7,558 nt of DNA from CALMJB01 sp963977945 (GTDB taxonomy: Bacteria > Actinomycetota > Actinomycetes > Nanopelagicales > Nanopelagicaceae). The notes below the pieces were generated by a model that saw only the letters and a program-made list of their open reading frames with translations, was not told where the DNA came from and made no database searches. Below are positions 6,022 through 7,558 of the stretch, one piece after another. The translations under genes and the position numbers were made by a program. The DNA lies in assembly GCA_963977945.1 (NCBI GenBank), contig CAXBQO010000052.1, positions 1 to 7,558 on the forward strand, written 5' to 3'. Each line of letters begins with the position of its first letter. Within the stretch, counting starts at the first letter, position 1.

Positions 6022-6846
6022 TTATTCGCTCTTTTTTCCAAACATAATGTCATCCCATGATGGCAATTTGATTCGCTTAGTCACACCATCTGATGCGGCA
6101 GATTCATCTAACACTTCTTCAATTTTTTCAACAGTAATTTGAGTGGTCTCTTCTTTTACCGCAACTAATCTTGGTGGTTCGCTTTGATAAACAATTCCAT
6201 GAGTTGGTTGTGCTGTTCTTGGCGCCCGCTCCTCACCATTAATCCAACGCGCACCATCATCGTGTGCTGTTAAAGAGCGTTTACCAGAATCAAAAATCCA
6301 AACCGCTTCACCTTTCACATCTTCACCAGGTCGTAGTGGATACATCAAAGTTAAATACCAAAGTCCATCTGGTTGGCGGTAGGTATTCCATTCCACCTGA
6401 TTCATATCTACTCCGCGCGGAGCAAGTTGCGCACTAGCTGCTTGAATCAAAGTGGGTGAGTGTTTATCTTTTTTAATATTTGTTTCTTTTGCTTGAGCAA
6501 TTACATACGCACGCTCTTGCAAAATTGGACCGATAAATCTTTCAATTTTATCTTTATCCCAATCGGTAGTTCTAGAAATCGAATCAATACTTTCGCCACC
6601 ACGTAATCTGGCTTGAACCTCTTTTAATGAAACCGAATTATTTTCTTGATAATCATCTACCGCAGCTAGTCGTGGTTGATTAACCAATGAACGAAGGTGA
6701 TCACTAATTCGAAGGCGATACTTGGAATTGTTTTGATCGGTTAGTTCGAGAGCCGAGCCATCTTGAGTGCGACCAGTTGCCCGCAAATCGATGTGATTAT
6801 CAGATTGATCATCGCTTTCGAAGTTCATGGGAGTAGATTGCCACAT
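6022..6846 (-). CDS. sepH: Septation protein SepH (DUF3071 family)
   Basis: SepH is an actinobacterial cell-division protein that binds FtsZ and promotes its assembly at future septa. The conserved N-terminal region begins at HIDLRATGRTQDGS (18-31) and continues through YRLRISDHLRSLV (43-55). A helix-turn-helix-like region follows (about 73-106: SLKEVQARLRGGESI, then KIERFIGPILQERAYV). The domain ends in WNTYRQPDGLWYLTLMYP and AVWIFD (153-186). A variable linker then leads to the conserved C-terminal motif KLPSWDDIMFGKK (260-272). At 274 residues it is shorter than the Streptomyces protein, mostly because the linker is short. The chosen ATG has a weak GGAA about seven bases upstream; a second ATG six codons later (6826-6828) has no Shine-Dalgarno sequence, and both lie before the conserved domain. 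It is divergent from the inositol monophosphatase gene. Confidence 0.9.
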   Translation of the reverse strand: MWQSTPMNFESDDQSDNHIDLRATGRTQDGSALELTDQNNSKYRLRISDHLRSLVNQPRLAAVDDYQENNSVSLKEVQARLRGGESIDSISRTTDWDKDKIERFIGPILQERAYVIAQAKETNIKKDKHSPTLIQAASAQLAPRGVDMNQVEWNTYRQPDGLWYLTLMYPLRPGEDVKGEAVWIFDSGKRSLTAHDDGARWINGEERAPRTAQPTHGIVYQSEPPRLVAVKEETTQITVEKIEEVLDESAASDGVTKRIKLPSWDDIMFGKKSE

Positions 6847-6916
6847 ACGCTATTTCCGGCATCAGTATTGACTCGGTATGGCACTCAGAAAATCACGCTC
6901 AAACTAGAATATTTAA
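6847..6916. promoter_or_regulatory. Divergent promoter region between sepH and the inositol monophosphatase gene
   Basis: These 70 bases must hold start signals for both flanking genes. On the plus strand TTGACT (6868-6873) resembles a -35 box, but no good -10 follows at 16-18 bases; TAGAAT is 31 bases on. On the minus strand AATACT, about 17 bases after a TTTTCT, is a weak promoter candidate for sepH. No operator-like inverted repeat is evident. Confidence 0.35.
6905..6910 (+). promoter_or_regulatory. -10 box for the inositol monophosphatase gene (leaderless geometry)
   Basis: TAGAAT fits TANNNT (4 of 6 with TATAAT as aligned) and lies exactly at -12 to -7 relative to the G of the GTG at 6917. 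The six intervening bases ATTTAA contain no Shine-Dalgarno sequence. This is the spacing expected if transcription begins on the first base of the start codon. No matching -35 is seen. Confidence 0.5.
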
Positions 6917-7558
6917 GTGAGTTCATCAGAAATTTTGGCTTTAGCTGAATCAGTTGCGAAAAAAGCCGGTATTTTTCTAGAGCAACGACCTGAGAGTTTT
7001 GAATTAACAGAAAAAAGTTCAGCGGTTGATTTTGCAACGCAAATGGACCAAGGTGCAGAAAAACTTATAGTTGAAGAGATCCTTAAGGTCCGCCCGGATG
7101 ATGGAATCATTGCCGAAGAGGGTTCAAGTAGAGTTTCAAAATCAGGAATCACTTGGGTGATAGATCCACTAGATGGCACCACTAATTATTTTTACGGATT
7201 GCCAGGTTGGAATACTTCTATCGCGGCCAAAGATGAAAATGGCTATCTAGTTGGTGCAGTTTGCGCACCTAGCATTAATTCCTTTTGGTCTGCCGAACGG
7301 GGTAAAGGCGCAACTTTTAACGGTAAAAAAATAAAATGTAATGAACCCGTTAAATTAGAAAAAGCTTTGATCGCAACTGGATTTACTTATGATTTGCAAT
7401 TGCGCCAATCGCAAGGTGACTTGATGAGCAAATTAATTTCAAAAATTAGAGATGTTCGTAGAACTGGCGCTGCCGCTGTAGATCTTTGTTATGTGGCAAT
7501 GGGTGCGGTCGATGCCTATTTTGAAGCAACATTAAAAGAATGGGATTTTGCCGCTGGC
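6917..7558 (+). CDS. Inositol monophosphatase family protein (3' end beyond the window)
   Basis: This Mg2+-dependent, lithium-sensitive-type phosphomonoesterase family hydrolyses inositol 1-phosphate and related sugar phosphates in the cytoplasm; some members act on fructose 1,6-bisphosphate or histidinol phosphate instead. The frame runs from GTG at 6917 to the window edge, 214 codons without a stop; typical proteins have about 260-280 residues, so the last quarter is missing. Metal ligands are E67 in IIAEEGS, D83 and D86 in WVIDPLDGTTNY (80-91), and D210 in WDFAAG, reached just before the edge. VRRTGAAAVDLCYVAMGAVDAYFE-type sequence precedes it as usual. The start is chosen because GTG begins just before the normal first helix, and a -10-like TAGAAT sits at leaderless spacing; there is no Shine-Dalgarno sequence. 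In an actinobacterium a role in inositol or phosphatidylinositol supply is plausible, but the substrate is not shown. Confidence 0.9.
   Translation, partial: MSSSEILALAESVAKKAGIFLEQRPESFELTEKSSAVDFATQMDQGAEKLIVEEILKVRPDDGIIAEEGSSRVSKSGITWVIDPLDGTTNYFYGLPGWNTSIAAKDENGYLVGAVCAPSINSFWSAERGKGATFNGKKIKCNEPVKLEKALIATGFTYDLQLRQSQGDLMSKLISKIRDVRRTGAAAVDLCYVAMGAVDAYFEATLKEWDFAAG

Noticed and set aside
6868..6873. TTGACT as a -35 box for the inositol monophosphatase gene
   Set aside because: No -10-like hexamer lies 16-18 bases downstream; TAGAAT is 31 bases away, so the match is probably chance.
6913..7182. Minus-strand open frame opposite the inositol monophosphatase start
   Set aside because: The plus-strand frame encodes clear family motifs; the opposite frame is serine-rich low-information sequence with no start signal.
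1..7558. Mobile element, CRISPR, toxin-antitoxin or defence system
   Set aside because: No direct-repeat arrays, terminal inverted repeats, transposase or nuclease motifs, or unassigned small gene pairs were seen; coding fills nearly the whole window with recognised housekeeping families.

Overview
The window looks like part of a small, gene-dense, AT-rich actinobacterial genome. SepH (a division protein known from Actinobacteria) and actinobacterial-looking ParC and SepH sequences point there. The low GC content by eye and near-zero intergenic gaps suggest a streamlined freshwater lineage of the Nanopelagicales (acI) type. That lineage assignment is inference. I see no mobile element, CRISPR array, tRNA or rRNA; almost everything is housekeeping.

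Layout. (1) 1-122: possible tail of an upstream gene, then a short leader whose last hairpin covers the ribosome-binding site of the next gene. (2) 123-1493, plus strand: a stand-alone TrpB2-type tryptophan synthase beta protein. (3) 4865-1495, minus strand: a compact run psuG - pfkB-type kinase (probable psuK) - parC. PsuK and PsuG would convert pseudouridine, via its 5'-phosphate, to uracil and ribose 5-phosphate. ParC is a topoisomerase IV A subunit that stops at the end of the breakage-reunion core and has no C-terminal DNA-wrapping domain. (4) 4909-6021, plus strand, divergent from psuG: a cytoplasmic alkaline-phosphatase-superfamily phosphodiesterase/pyrophosphatase with an ambiguous start. 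(5) 6846-6022, minus strand: sepH. (6) 6917 to the window end, plus strand, divergent from sepH: an inositol-monophosphatase family gene cut off by the window.

The two convergent junctions are extreme: trpB2/parC are 1 bp apart, and the phosphatase and sepH stop codons abut with no gap. The divergent gaps are 43 and 70 bp and must hold promoters for both directions. Two genes, psuG and the inositol monophosphatase, have no Shine-Dalgarno sequence but carry a -10-like hexamer exactly 12 to 7 bases before the start codon, the geometry of leaderless transcripts.

I found no clear novel system. The points most worth a second look are the CTD-less ParC, the hairpin-sequestered ribosome-binding site of trpB2, the leaderless-start geometry and the odd start of the phosphatase gene.
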